From NCBI GenBank assembly GCA_003971905.1, contig RSEE01000082.1, forward strand, positions 244,334 through 308,333: a stretch of DNA of 64,000 nucleotides, written 5' to 3'. The stretch is from Moniliella sp. 'wahieum' (lineage: Eukaryota > Basidiomycota > Moniliellomycetes > Moniliellales > Moniliellaceae). The notes below the pieces were generated by a model, which was not told the origin of the DNA, made no database searches, and was given only the letters and a program-made list of their open reading frames with translations. The position numbers and the translations under genes were made by a program. This document shows, piece after piece, positions 34,201 through 45,930 of this stretch. Positions within the stretch are counted from its first letter, which is position 1. Each line of letters begins with the position of its first letter.

Positions 34201-37200
34201 CGAGCTGGGCGAGGGATCGAGACAGTGCGCAGCGACAAAGGCCGTGGGGAACAGATCGGCCATCGTGCCGGCCGATCCCACTTGGGCCGCGTCGCCCGCG
34301 GCCAAGATCTGCTGGACCAGGCTCAGTCGTCGCCCCGACTCACTCTCCTTGGTGGAGGCCAGCACGGCGCGCAGATCGTACTCGGCGCATGTCACCGCTT
34401 GCACCACCACCTCCTGCGCCACCTGCGGGTCGACAAAGGGCAAGGGCTTGCGAACCAAACGCAAGAGAACCTCGGTCGCCTCCGGACTGACCGAGGAGGC
34501 CAACGGCCCAAACAGTTCCTGCCCGAGTGCTGTGACGGTACGTTCCAAGGGCGCTAGTGTCTCTGCCCACTGAGCGTCGGCGCTGGAGGGCAGAAGCTTG
34601 GCTTCCACCTCAGCGCTCAGGTGGAGAAGAGGTGCCAACGCTGTCGTTTGCGCCGGCAGTTCTGGCAAGCGCGCAATGGCGCCCGTCAGCTTCATCCAAA
34701 AGCTAGGGAGGTCAATAGGCGACTGGGTCGCAGCGGCAAGCTTGGGTAGCAGTGCAGCGATGAACTTCATCGTCACCGTCGGGCTGGCTCCTGGTGCAGC
34801 GCCATCAATTTGGCGAAGAAGAGCCAGCTCCATCCCAGCTTCCGCAGCCGCCGTCAGGCTATGGAGGAGATGAGCCGCCTCCAGCGAGGCCACAAGCGTG
34901 GACGGCAAATCCGTGACCAAGGTGGTGAGAAGGGCGCGCGCGTCCGCCTTGCCCGAGTCCGATGCATCCTCTACGTCCCGTTGGACAAGGTCGCCCGTGA
35001 CCCAGGTAGCTATTTCGGACAGAGCGGTGGCAGCTGCTTCCATCGTGTTGGGCACGCCCGCCGGGGCAGGTGCGGCGAGAAGAGCAACAATCTCCACCAT
35101 GGCCGCCAGGTTGATCGCCCCGCCCGTCTTGTCGGCCTCGGCGGCGGAATGGATAGCACTCGACAAGAAGGAAGGTAGCAGGTCAACAGTCATAGCTGCG
35201 CCCGGCCTCGGCGCCAAACCGCGAAGGGTCTTGACGCTCTGTTGCACGAGCCAGGAGTGGTGTTGGCGCTGCCGTGCGGCCGCGGCGGGACCGGTCCGGG
35301 TTGTGCTGGTGGAATCGGCCGTGAGCATGTCGGCCCACAGGCCACCCAAGGATGACTCCACCAGACGCTCCGCCGCAGCGACGTTGATCTGCTTTGGGTC
35401 CGCAGTTGGGCTTTGCAGGATCCGGCGCGAAGCAAAGATGATCACCTCGCATTCGCCCTCAATCAAGGCCTTGCGAGACGCTGCGTCTAGAGCAACCTGA
35501 ATCGGGTCAAGAGCATGGGCGAATGCATCAAACAATGCCCGGCGCAGCCGAAGAGCAGCTGGCGAGGTAGGCGACCAAGCACACCCAGGCAGCGTAGAGA
35601 CAAATAACACCAACGCCGGAGCTCCCCGGGTGGGCTGCCCTGCACAAGCGGCCCGAACCCATCGGACGAAGAGCTTCCACAAGGGCGAGGCCAAAATGAC
35701 CAAGGCTTCGTCTTCGGACCGGTCTCCCCCGTTCCCAGCGTCATCGCCTTCATCTTCGGTTTCCTCTTCGTTTTCATCTTCATCGCCAGCCTCGTCCTTA
35801 TCCTCCTCATCGGCTTCGCTGTCCGAATCATCTGTATCGGGCAAACACCAGGTTTGAGGCGACGCCCAGCAGAGGCACAATCGCCTCCAGCATAAGGCGG
35901 AAGGTCGAACCATCGCGTTCGGACCAAGCGTCTCGGAGGAGATGCACCAGGCGCGCAGGAGGCGGCTTGTCCTGCTCATCCTGTGAGGGAGAGGGGGATG
36001 GGGGCGAGGGAGGCACGCCAAGGAGTGTTTGAAGAAGGGAGATGTGATGCGTGCACAACGACGCGATGAGGGCCCAGGCACGACCACGCAACTGAGGCGA
36101 TGCGCCCGCAAGCGCTTGGGCGGGCGAAGGGCGGAGAGTGGCCGAGGACGGCGGGTGGAAGCAGTCCCACAACTCGTCCGACGTAAGCAGAGCCGCCATG
36201 GAAGAATCGAGCGCAGCTGGGTCGGCGTGCAGTGTGCCTTGTCCCAACGTCGGGTCCTTGGCCACTGCCCACGCTAGCGATCCCAATGCGGCCGCCACGA
36301 TACGGGCACACGTCGCCTCGATCGATTCCTCCACCGCCTCGTCGCGGTTCTTGGCATCGCGCACGGGTGTGCTGGCACCAGCAGGGCCCGCTTCGACCTG
36401 GGCCGAGAAGACGTCAAGAGGGGCAAGAATGGCGCGGCTCAAGTGGTTGATAAATTCCTGTCGCACCTCCCCGACCAGTTGGACACTGGCCCCGATGGGG
36501 GGGGCGAGGTAAAGTAGACATGCTGCTGGAACACGGAAAACGCAGCACTGGCTACTGCTGCGTCGGTGTCGAACGCGAGCAGCGACCACGGGCCCACGGC
36601 CTCGGTGTGCTCGGGCGTGCCGAGCAGCTCAGGACCGGTGACATCAGACGAAACGAGCAGTGTCTGGATCTGCGCCGACAGTTGGCGGAGGCGACGTGTG
36701 GGCGAGACGGAGAGGCGGGGAAAGAGGTGGACCTGAACAAAAGGGGGGAGGGGGATTAGTATGCATCCCGGCTGGGGGCGGGGGGGGGTGGAGAGCAGGA
36801 CACGTACCCAACTGGGAAGCATCAGCACCAGCACCGATTCGTAGTCGGCCGTCGCACGGGGGTCGTGCAGGTGGGCAAGGGCGTACTCAAGGTAGTCCTT
36901 GAGGCCCTCGAGGGCACGCTGGCGGGTGACCACATCCTTCTTGCCTGCCTTGCGGAGGAGGACGACGAGGTCGGCAGGCAGCTGGTGTGCCAAGCCGAGC
37001 GTGTCGAGGGGTCGAGGACGCCTTGGACCTTGGCGGGGGGATGTACTGCTTGTTCTTGGCCTTGGCCTCGCGCTTCTGGCGCTTGGAGAGATGGGCGGCC
37101 TTGGGCTGCTTGGCCTGTTTGGCCTGGGCCTTGGCCTGGGGCTGACCGGGGCGGGGTCGGAGGGAGCTGGGGCGGGGGTGGTGTCGGAGGGGATGGGCTC

Positions 37201-37382
37201 GGGCTCGCCGGGGATGGAGTGGGTGTCGGGGTCGGGGGCGCCGCCGGCGAGGGCGTTGTCGAGGGTGGCGAGGGCGTGGAGGTCGCGGGAGCGCTTGTCG
37301 GCCTTCTTGGCGGCGTGGGCGGCCTGCTTCTTGCGCGTGGCGGAGGAGGCGGAGGAGCGGCGCTCTTGCGGCCCTTGGCCAT
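31234..37382 (-). CDS. LTN1: Listerin E3 ubiquitin ligase (Ltn1/Rkr1)
   Basis: Ltn1 ubiquitinates nascent chains stuck on split 60S subunits in ribosome-associated quality control. The start MAKGRKSA at 37382 leads into TRKKQAAHAAKKADK and the conserved N-terminal LLRKAGKKDVVTRQRALEGL. Long HEAT-like helical repeats fill the middle, with an acidic loop near 35750-35830. The C-terminus carries a RING-CH finger: CAICYSILSPAD, CKTCKNKFHGQCLYKW and CPLCRSML at the very end, as in all listerins. An intron lies at 36733-36807. About 6.1 kb corresponds to a protein near 2,000 residues, somewhat long for the family. At least six frame breaks were needed: near 37355, 36500, 35850, 34105, 33650, 33310 and 32330. 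It is head to head with RPL26 and tail to tail with DPH7. Confidence 0.95.
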
Positions 37383-37741
37383 GGCGCAGGGGTGGTGGTG
37401 GTAGTGGAGGAGGAGGTGGGGGTAGGCGCGGAGGAGGAGGCGGTGGTGGTTCCGCGTGCAATCGGGTGGAAACGTCATTAATCCGACGGGAATCATCCAC
37501 TTAAGCAGCCCGCTGCTAGGGTTGGTCCTGACGCAGCGTCACCGGTCTTCCGATCACCCATCGCACCGCCCCCAGCACGTGACCACGTGACCTGCCGTTC
37601 CTCTTCCCGCCGCCTGCAACCCTGACGCGCGCGAATATACGCCGCAGCAACCCTAGCGCCGCCGCGTCGCCGGCCGCCTGGGCCTCGGCGGCGGTGGCTG
37701 GGCTGCGCAGGCCTCCACCCGCCCCCCACCGCTCGTCCCCA
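37383..37741. promoter_or_regulatory. Shared divergent promoter region of LTN1 and RPL26
   Basis: About 360 bases separate the two divergent start codons and must contain both promoters and 5' UTRs. The LTN1-side sequence is G/T-rich (GGTGGTGGTGGTAG block near 37390-37400). A palindromic GCACGTGACCACGTGACC lies near 37575-37592, with two CACGTG E-boxes that could control either gene. Regulation is inferred from position only. Confidence 0.5.
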
Positions 37742-38323
37742 ATGGTCTCCAGCAGCCGCCGCACCACCCGCAAGGCCCAGCTCAGCGCCCCCCGCCCATC
37801 TGCGGCGCAAGCTCATGAGCTCCCCGCTCAGCAAGGAGCTCCGGGCCGAGCACGGCGTAAGTCCTCTCTCTTCTCGCCCTCCGCGGCCCCTCTGAACAGG
37901 ATCATCCGCCAGACAGCGCGCGAGCATAGCCATGCGCTGCTCTCTGTCGCTGTCGACCGGGAAACATCCGTCCTATCCCTCCTCTCCATCCTCTTGCCTG
38001 GTGAGCGTGTGCTGACGCGCGTCTGGTTTGCTTGCACAGATCCGCTCCATGCCCGTTGTCAAGGGCGACGAGGTCCAGATTGTCCGGGGCTCCAAAAAGG
38101 GCGCCGAGGGCCGTGTGACCCAGGTGTACCGCAAAAAGTGGGTCATCCACGTGGACCGCGTCGAGCGCGAAAAGGCAAAGGAACAAACGGTGCCCATCCC
38201 CGTTGCTGCGTCCAACGTGGTGATCACCAAGCTCAAGCTCGACAAGAGCCGCAAGCTCATCATCTCGCGCAAGTCGGCAAGCCTGTCGCCGACGCCGAGG
38301 GCGACGTTGAGATGAAGGCCTAA
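37742..38323 (+). CDS. RPL26: 60S ribosomal protein L26 (uL24)
   Basis: uL24 is a structural 60S protein near the peptide exit tunnel. Exon 1 starts [17 protein letters not shown] and continues, after a C-run frame break near 37793, as [20 protein letters not shown] 183-base intron (37857-38039, GTAAGT..CACAG) follows. Exon 2 has the KOW-containing core [20 protein letters not shown], then [18 protein letters not shown] and [15 protein letters not shown]. After another 1-nt break near 38272, it ends [15 protein letters not shown]. The length of about 135 residues suits the family. The usual first residues (MKFNP..) are missing, so a tiny upstream exon is possible. Confidence 0.95.
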   Translation: MVSSSRRTTRKAQLSAPRPSAAQAHELPAQQGAPGRARRKSSLFSPSAAPLNRIIRQTAREHSHALLSVAVDRETSVLSLLSILLPGERVLTRVWFACTDPLHARCQGRRGPDCPGLQKGRRGPCDPGVPQKVGHPRGPRRARKGKGTNGAHPRCCVQRGDHQAQARQEPQAHHLAQVGKPVADAEGDVEMKA

Positions 38324-38901
38324 TCGGGTTGAGAACCTGGACCTTGCTTTTTTTGCGGCGGTGGCCTGCCTCCTCCGCTAGCTGGAACCCGGGTCAGTTG
38401 CACTTGATCCATCTCATCTCTTTTGCCTCCCTGCGTTTCATCGTACCACCACCCCACTTCCTTTTGCTTTACCCCGATCTCGCTGTCATCGGTACTCTCC
38501 AGGTACTCTGACGCAAAAAATGGCCACGGCCCCTCCCTCCACTTGGAATATGCATCACATCCGCGCCGCGTGCGCCATGGCGGCTCTGTGCCATGGTATC
38601 CACTTCTTCCAGTCTACCGTAGTCGCCCGGTGCGAACTGCTGCTCACATCATGCAATCCTATGAAGGGCTCAACTTAACAGTTGAACAGCAAAAGTGAGG
38701 GTGTTGCCGTTGCGTTTTTCCCCCTAGACAAGGTAGATTCATCCTCGATGCTGGAGGTATACCACTATGCTGGGCACATAGGATTCGGTGACCTAGCCAC
38801 GATGTACGGACTAGCCTGTTGTGGGGGGGTGAGGAACCTGTGGCGATGCATTGAAATGGGGGGGAGTCTCAACGAGGTGTATTGAGGCAAAAGTCAAAAA
38901 A
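38324..38901. other. RPL26 3' region and spacer
   Basis: T/C-rich sequence after the RPL26 stop probably includes its 3' UTR. Nothing else recognisable before the tRNA. Confidence 0.4.
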
Positions 38902-38986
38902 CGCCCCACGTGGGACTCGAACCCACAACCGTGAGATGGACCTCTTGAATAAGAGTCTCAAATTCTAACGATTGAAATAGCGAGGC
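38902..38986 (-). tRNA. tRNA-Lys(CTT), degenerate 5' half, 12-nt intron
   Basis: The 3' half is perfect: anticodon arm TGAGA/TCTCA with loop CTCTTA, a 12-nt insert after the position 3' of the anticodon, T arm GTGGG TTCGAGT CCCAC, and acceptor strand GTGGGGC. The 5' half is damaged. Acceptor GCCTCGC pairs only with G-U wobbles, and the D arm reads TTTC..GAAT with a T-T clash where a normal tRNA-Lys has GCTC..GAGC. Box B for Pol III is intact and box A is weakened. It is either a pseudogene or a divergent copy. Confidence 0.75.
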
Positions 38987-40545
38987 TGGATACGTAACTG
39001 CTGACCCTTCCAGAAACCATTGCCGCACTCACCACATCGATGGGACGTTGGCCTGGATCTCTAGTGGAAGTGCGTTATGCTTCTTTGACTAGCTATGATA
39101 CGTTTTCTTGGTGGGGCGGCGAATGAGAATATGATGTCGTAGAGCCCCGACGGACGTCGGCCTACTTTGTAAGGCACAGTAGCTGCCTCGGGAAGGAGAC
39201 TATCTTGACGACCAGTAACCCCACGGGATGAGAGCAGCTGCCGGAACCTTCACGTGAAGTGTTTGTGGAGTGCCCGGTAAAAGAGGTTGACTGGCCTGCG
39301 GATGCGCACTGGGATCACGGTAGGGCAGTTACTCGTCGATCTTCGTAGCACAGTGGCAACGACCGGATTGACACTACATAAAGACGCACGTTCACGTACT
39401 ACTACTACGGCCCCAAACGTTCGGCACTTGAGCGGTACCAATCTGACCGTTATCTGCTTGCACCTCCCCCGACTCCTTCCTGGAACATACAGCAGACACC
39501 AGGCCCTCCGTCGCAGCCTACAGTCCCACTGTGCTGCCAGGGGGGAAGAACGGATGAATCCGCTCGATCAAGGCATAAAGTTGAAGCTGTAGACGATCCT
39601 TCCCGACACCTGAGGTCTTCCCGTCCCCAGCCCGTGAGGGCACTGCGGTTCGTGACTGGTTTGCAGTTGGGCTTAAGGGACTCAACACGACCGTGCCCAG
39701 TGTGCAGTGCCCCGACTAAACAACTACGGAGGAGACCGATGGGGACCGGTGCGGACCACTACGACCGAGTGGCGAAAACAACAAGACGCTGGCGAGCGTC
39801 CGTCGTGGCGGGACACATATCAGCCCCCCCTTGTCCTGATACCGGCACCGCAGCCCCCTCGCCCATACCGCTCCTGTCCGCCATTCCGCCTGCCGCCGCT
39901 CACGCGGGTGCAGTGGGACGCGTAAACGACCACTTTGGTGCCTGGCTGCGCTGCGGAGACGCGCGGCCTCTGGACCCTGGCGCGGAGGAAGGGCCATGGT
40001 GGGACAGCGACAAAATGCGAGTAGCAAGGTGGGGCTCATCCGAGAGCGGGTGCATTATAATCGCAAACCCTTGGACTCTTTCTTAAGACAAGCGCACGCA
40101 CCACACTTCTGGGCCAAGTCCCTGCCGGTACGGTGGCCATCAGAGAGGTAGCAGCAAGACGATGCTCATCAGTCATGGGCACATGAGTGCCAGCCTCTTC
40201 GTAACCACCGTCTCGTCCTGCGCGATCGGACAGCGGCGTGTTTCGTCGGGAGGGGGCGAAGAGGAGCAGCAGCGGGATGCATGGCCCGGGGAGGAGTGGC
40301 TGCCCGCCCGTCTTCATTCCCTCTCCGAGGAGCGCCGAAAGCCCCCACGGAGACGATAACAATCGACAAGCCCGTCGCCAGCCGATCACGCGGGATGGCA
40401 GCCAGTCACGCCATCATCACACGGGGGCCCCAGCAGCCCCAGCGGCTCCAGGATTAACCTGAAGCTGGATGCCGCATAGCCGCGCCCCATCCAACCGGCA
40501 GGCTGCCCCATCCCCCTCTCCTCCACCCCGGCCGGCCGCGCTCCC
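38987..40545. other. Intergenic, no gene recognised
   Basis: No frame with a recognisable domain and no clear repeats. A few short frames of about 100 codons lack any family features. The right end should hold the promoter of the DUF202 gene. Confidence 0.4.
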
Positions 40546-41731
40546 ATGCGTACATGCCATGCCCACCCCCACCCCCCACCGACTCCGACGTTGAGCAGCA
40601 CCCGACCGCCCCGACCCCCGCAGCGGCCATCCGGCGCCTTCGCTTGTCCGCAACGCCCTCGCGTCTCTCGCTCCCTCTTCCACGTCCGCCAGGTCCACGG
40701 CAACCTCACCCGCGACTTTAGCGGTACGTCCCTCCCCGCCAGCTGACGCCCCGTCCCGACTAACCCTTTTCTCTCTCCGGCCAGCTCGCGAGCGGACGTA
40801 CATTGCCTGGACCAAGATCGCCCTCACGCTCGGTGGGATCGGTGCTGTGATGCTGGTCAAGCTTGATGTTGGTCCGGACGGAGCGGGCGCCCTTCCTTTG
40901 CCTCTTCCGCCCACGCCCCCTCCCCTCCCCAGATGCTCGAGGAGCACTCCTTCCCGCACGCGCTCTGGCTCGCACGCAATGCCGCCTCCACCGCGCCAGT
41001 CTCGTCGCGCGCCTGGTGGTACCACCAGCTGCAGCACCACCCAACCAGCGCACCCTGGGCCTGCCCCTCCCATGGAGTGGGCAGGAAGAGCATGGCCAAC
41101 CTCCTCCTCGCACCCCATGGCCCGCCATACCCGGGGACAGGCAGCAGCATGCTTTCCTCCTCCCCACGTTCGATCCACAGATGCCAACCGTCAAGGTGCC
41201 CCCCCACCCGCCGCTCGTTCTCCTCCTCGCTCTCCCGCTCCCCAGCCCCGTCACGTGGCAAGCCGCGCGACATTTTGTCCACCCGCCTTGGCTCGCTCAT
41301 CTCGGGCTCTCTGTATTTCTTGCAAGCACTCCTAGCGTTGCTGATTGGTCTGGCGGACTACTTGCGAACGGAGCGGGCATTGGAAAAGATTGATGAGATC
41401 AACGACCAGGAGGCCGGGGCTAAGCAAGCCCTGGGGCGTACACGTCGGCCTTGGCCTCGGCCCAGGCTCAAGCACGTGCTGCGGCCGTGGCTGAGACGGA
41501 ATCTGGAGCTGAACGTGGGATCGCGACGCCTCCCTTGCTGGGCCCCGACTCCTCGGTGTGGGCCCGCCCGCCCAACCTGTGCCCCGGCTCCAGGACGATG
41601 ACATTGCTCGAGCTCGTAGCGGCTACTTGGTCGATTGGATCACTGGCTTGCTCCTCCTCTTGGTGGTCATCGCCGCCAGTGCCATCATTTTGTTGGCGGA
41701 CGAAGGCAGTGTGCAGAGCAGCTACCAGTGA
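40546..41731 (+). CDS. DUF202 (YidH/Vtc1-like) three-span membrane protein
   Basis: The first membrane helix carries the DUF202 signature: after splicing at 40724-40784 (GTACGT..GCCAG, branch ACTAACC) the sequence reads DFSARERTYIAWTKIALTLG. The second span is SGSLYFLQALLALLIGLADY, followed by RTERALEKIDEI. The third is YLVDWITGLLLLLVVIAASA near the C-terminus, ending at 41729-41731. An Ala/Gln-rich linker separates spans 2 and 3. Proteins with this fold include fungal vacuolar Vtc1-type subunits, but most are uncharacterised. A second intron may end at about 40931 (CCCCAG), and at least two frame breaks lie between 41430 and 41600. The first codons are uncertain. Confidence 0.75.
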
Positions 41732-41968
41732 ATCCTGCTGCTGCTGTATGGCTGTCCTATGTTGCTCTTTAATCTAGGCTGCATCGCAGGGTATCGCCCC
41801 ATCGGGAGTCGGAGATAGGGAAGTCGCGGGCGAGCGGAGAATTCAGTTAGCGTGGGAGGGGGACCACTTTTGGTACGCTAGGCGTCATAGCATTGCAGAG
41901 ATAGGCTAGGGCGGAAGACAATTGCTTCTCCTCCGAAGAGAAGCAAGGGCCAAAGCAAAGCAAATGCA

Positions 41969-43165
41969 TTAGAAGTTCTTGATGACCGCGTCGGTGAACT
42001 CGGCGGTGGTGGACTTGCCGCCAACGTCGGGGTGCCAATGCGAGCTTCAGAGATGACATTGTACAGCGAGTTGGCAATCGTGTTGGCCTGTGCGTTGAGG
42101 CCGAGGTGACGGAGCATCATCGTCGACGAAAGCAGCATCGCGTCGGGTTGGCCTTGCCCGTGCCCTCAATGTCCTTGGCCACGTGACGGCAGCCAGGCTC
42201 GTACAGCGCGTATTCACGTCCAATGTTGGCACCGGGGATCACACCGGGGCCACCGACCAGGCAGCCAATGTTCGACACAATGTTGCCGTACAGGTTGGGC
42301 GTGACCACGACATCGAACTGCTGCGGGTTGCTGACGAGCTGCATGGAAGTGTTGTCGACAATCATCGCGTTGTGCTCAATGCCGGTGGCTGTACTCCTTG
42401 GCCACCTCGTTGAAGGTGCGGAGGAAAAGACCGTCACCAAGCTTCATAATGTTGGCCTTGTGCACACACGTCACCTTCTTCCGCCCATTGCGCACAGCAA
42501 AGTCAAACGCGAAACGCGCGATCCGCTCCGCCTTGGCCCGCGTCGAAACCTTCAGCGACTCAACCACGCCAGGGTAGGACTGGTGCTCCAGACCCGAGTA
42601 CTCGCCCTCCGTGTTCTCACGGATGATGACAAAGTCCACGTTGGGGTGGCGCGTCGGGTGGCCGGGCAACGTCTTGCAAGCACCATCGAGGCGTAAATGT
42701 CGAGCTGCTGGCATGGCCACGTTCCACGAGTTGTGGCTGCCAGCCTCAATGGGGGTGTAGAAGATACCTAGCATCGCATCCGTTAGCATTCTCCAGGGAA
42801 AACCAAGAAAAAAAAAACAAAACAAAACAAACGTACCCTTGAGACCGACCTTGTTGCGCTGGAGGGATGCATGGCCTCCTGGAAGAGGGCCTCGGAGCCG
42901 TGCGTCTCGCCAGACACGTCAAACTCCTCCCACTCGACGGGCACGTTGAGCGACTCAACACCTGCTTGACCGAGTGCGTGACCTCCTTGCCAATGCCGTC
43001 ACCAGGGCAGAGAGTCACCACCGACACACACACGCCGTACTTCTTGGGCAGAGCAGGGGGGTTGTCCATGCTCAGGGTGCTCATGGCGCGCGCGGCGAGA
43101 CGCGGGGCAGGGGCAGCGGCAGCGCGGACGCTGCGGGCAAGGCCAAGGCTGCGCGGGAGAGCCAT
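41969..43165 (-). CDS. IDH1: NAD-isocitrate dehydrogenase, regulatory subunit Idh1
   Basis: Together with Idh2 it forms the mitochondrial allosteric NAD-dependent isocitrate dehydrogenase of the TCA cycle. The start [20 protein letters not shown] is an Arg/Ala-rich mitochondrial presequence. [19 protein letters not shown], the active-region [20 protein letters not shown], the substrate/helix motif [20 protein letters not shown] and the nucleotide-site region [16 protein letters not shown] follow. It ends [14 protein letters not shown] with a stop at 41969-41971. An intron lies at 42768-42836 (branch GCTAAC). SHNSWNVAM and Idh1-type spacing favour the Idh1 branch over Idh2. Frame breaks occur near 42950, 42870, 42690, 42390, 42140 and 42025. 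Confidence 0.92.
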
Positions 43166-44793
43166 GTTGGAGAGTGGTGTGCGGGAGGGGGGAGGGCAAG
43201 GGGTGGCGACAGAGGTGGTGGTGGGGCGGCGGGGCAGGCGCCGAAGAAAGTGCAGACTGCGCTGCGAGCACCGAATCCGGCGCAAACGCAAACCGCGCAG
43301 GCCGACGCAAACACGCGCAAACCAGCCGCAAATCGGTGTGTTTTGGGTGCGTTTGCAGACAAGGAACGAGAAGGCAACCAACGGGAAAACATCGGCGGAA
43401 TTCTGCAGAAAAGGGGGCTCTGACGCGTGACGTACCTTGCTTCTGTGCGCCTTGCGGTCTGGAGCAGGGGAGGCGCGGCCGGGCATGCGCACAACCAGAC
43501 TGCCCGCCTACCTGTTCCAGCTTCCTGCCCTGGCCGGCGGCCGCTGGACGCCAGGCGCAGGCTGAGGCTGGGACCTGAGACGGCGGAGGCCGGAAGATCC
43601 GGCGCAAGGCAGTGTCTGTGCGGATACTTTGCAGCCAACCATGCCATGTCCCGGCCAGACCTGAGCTACCAGCGTCACTCTCGCTGGAAGCGTCACGCGT
43701 CACTGGTCAGTAGCCATTAGTCAAAGATCAGTTAGTCACTGGTTCTTACGTGGCACCCACTGCCGCCGGCTGCGACGCCTCCAGCTTCCTGGAGTGCGGA
43801 TCAAGGGCCACACCCACGTGGAGCGGAGCAGGAGAGGATTCGATGTGGAGGTTCGGGGGAAACCGGCCAAGAAGTGCTCCATCCAAGTCATTCATCACGC
43901 GCTTCACACATTATCGCCATCGCATGCACCATGCATCTGCCTCTGGAAGCGGGATGTGCCTGGTGTGCCTGGAGGGGCGTGGCTGTCAAGAAGGATTTGT
44001 GTACGCCGCCTGGAAATCAAACTCAAGCCATTGCGGAGCAGCCATGCCGCAGATGCCCGATCGACCACATCGCTAGAGTGGAGGCTACGCCCGCCTCGGC
44101 CTCAGGCACCCACACTGCACGGCCATCTGATGGGCGACTGCGCGCTGGCGCTGAGCCGTGGGTGCGCATCTCAGCGACGTTGACCGGTAGCCTGCAACCG
44201 GGAACCTCGCCAGCCAGATCCCCACTCTGCCCGACCCCGTTGAAGTTCTACTCGTACACAACGTTGACTAGTGATCCTAGCTGCTCGCTGTTCTGCGCGG
44301 TGTGTTGACACGCCGGCCGTCGAACTTTACCATACGTCATGCGTGTGGATCCGTGAGCATTTGAGATGTGCGATCGATGTCAAATCAGAGATCGCATCGG
44401 AGAGAAGACTGAGCCCGTGCCTCCGCGCCACGGCCCCCTATCGACCACTCCAGCCGACCCCAGCGCCCAGCGCCCAGGCCCCAACAGCCTCAACGTGAAC
44501 CCGCCCAATCCTCGCGCAGCCTTCCGGAGCCCCAGGCCAGGGCCAGAGCTTGGCGCCGGGCCAGCGCTCCGCTGCTCAGCGCTCAGTCTCAGCATCTTCC
44601 AAGCCAATGCGTGTCGACACACACCGCCGCCGAAACACACGCAAAAACATCCCCCCCTTCCCCCAAAATGGCCGAAAACCCGCGCCATGAAAAAAGAAGA
44701 ATTCCATTCCGCCCGCCCCGAGCCAGGTCGCTGCGTTCGGACGGCTGCTTCTCTCGCTCACACGCTACCATCCTCCCCTTGCCGTCGCTCGTG
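43166..44793. promoter_or_regulatory. Divergent region between IDH1 and IDH2
   Basis: 1.6 kb separates the start codons of the two subunit genes. Heptamer-like TCACGCGTCACTGGTCAG sequence lies at 43690-43745. No other gene or clear binding site was recognised. If the subunits are co-regulated, control elements should be here, but the distance is long for a single shared promoter. Confidence 0.4.
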
Positions 44794-45930
44794 ATGCTCG
44801 CCCTTCCTGCTCTTCGCACTGGCCTGCGCGCCGCGTCTGTTCGCCCTGTGGCCAGCGCGGCCATGCCCGCCTCGCCCGCGGCCTCCAGACCCCCGCCGGC
44901 GGACTGACCAACGCGTACGCCAAGAAGCCCGAGGCCGACGGCAAGTACCTCGTCACCCCCTCATCCCGGTGACGGCATTGGCCCCGAGGTGGCCGACGCT
45001 GTCAAGAACATTTACAATGCCGCCGACGTGCCCATCAAGTGGGAGGAGGTCGAGGTTACCCCCCTACATCAACGAGCAGGGCAAGTCCACCATCCCCGCC
45101 GAAGCGGTCAAGAGTATTCGTCAGAACACCGTCGCCCTCAAAGGTCCCCTTGCTACCCCAGTGGGCAAGGGCCACGTTTCGCTCAACCTGACCCTGCGCC
45201 GGACGTTCAAGTTGTACGCCAACGTGCGTCCCTGCCGCTCGATCGAGGGCTTCAAGACGGCCTACGACAATGTCAACACCGTTCTCATCCGCGAGAACAC
45301 CGAGGGCGAGTACTGGGACACGAGAGTGGATGCGTGGTGCAGTCGATCAAGCTGATCACGCTCGAGGCTTCGGAACGTGTGGCCCGGTACGCGTTCCACC
45401 ACGCGCAACAGAGTGGCCGCAAGCGCGTCACGGCCGTGCACAAGGCCAACATTATGCGCATGTCCGACGGCATGTTCCTCCACGCCTGCCGCGCCGTCGC
45501 CAAGGAACCTACCCCGACATTGCGTACGACGAGGACCTCCTCGACCGCGCTTGCCTGCGGATCGTGCAGGACCCCGCCCCTACTCGGACCGCGTGATGGT
45601 CATGCCCAACTTGTACGGTGACATTTTGTCCGACATGTGCGCCGGTCTGATTGGCGGTCTGGGCCTGACCCCCTCGGGCAACATGGCTACGACGCTAGCA
45701 TCTTTGAGGCTGTGCATGGCTCTGCCCCGGACATCCAGGGTATGGACAAGGCCAACCCGACCGCGCTGCTGCTTTCGTCATCATGATGCTGCGCCACATG
45801 AGCTTGTTCGACAAGGCCGACAAGATTGAGGCGGCTGTTTTCAAGGCCATCGCCGAGGGCCAACGCACCGGACTTGGGCGGCAAGCTCGGCACCCGTGCC
45901 TTTACCGACGAGATCATCAAGCGCCTCTAA
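44794..45930 (+). CDS. IDH2: NAD-isocitrate dehydrogenase, catalytic subunit Idh2
   Basis: This is the catalytic partner of Idh1. The start [20 protein letters not shown] is a mitochondrial presequence. Family motifs follow: [15 protein letters not shown] (split by indels), [109 protein letters not shown] and [17 protein letters not shown] and the YPDIAYDE block mark the Idh2 type. About nine frame breaks are needed in 1.1 kb, including a cluster of losses at 45310-45340 where the SGIEHEVV motif should be. That is too dense for a working gene as written, yet flanking protein sequence is perfectly conserved, which points to sequencing error. Confidence 0.92.

Noticed and set aside
44794-45930. 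IDH2 as a true pseudogene
   Set aside because: Protein sequence between the frame breaks is strongly conserved with almost no substitutions at key motifs, and neighbouring essential genes show the same indels. Sequencing error fits better.
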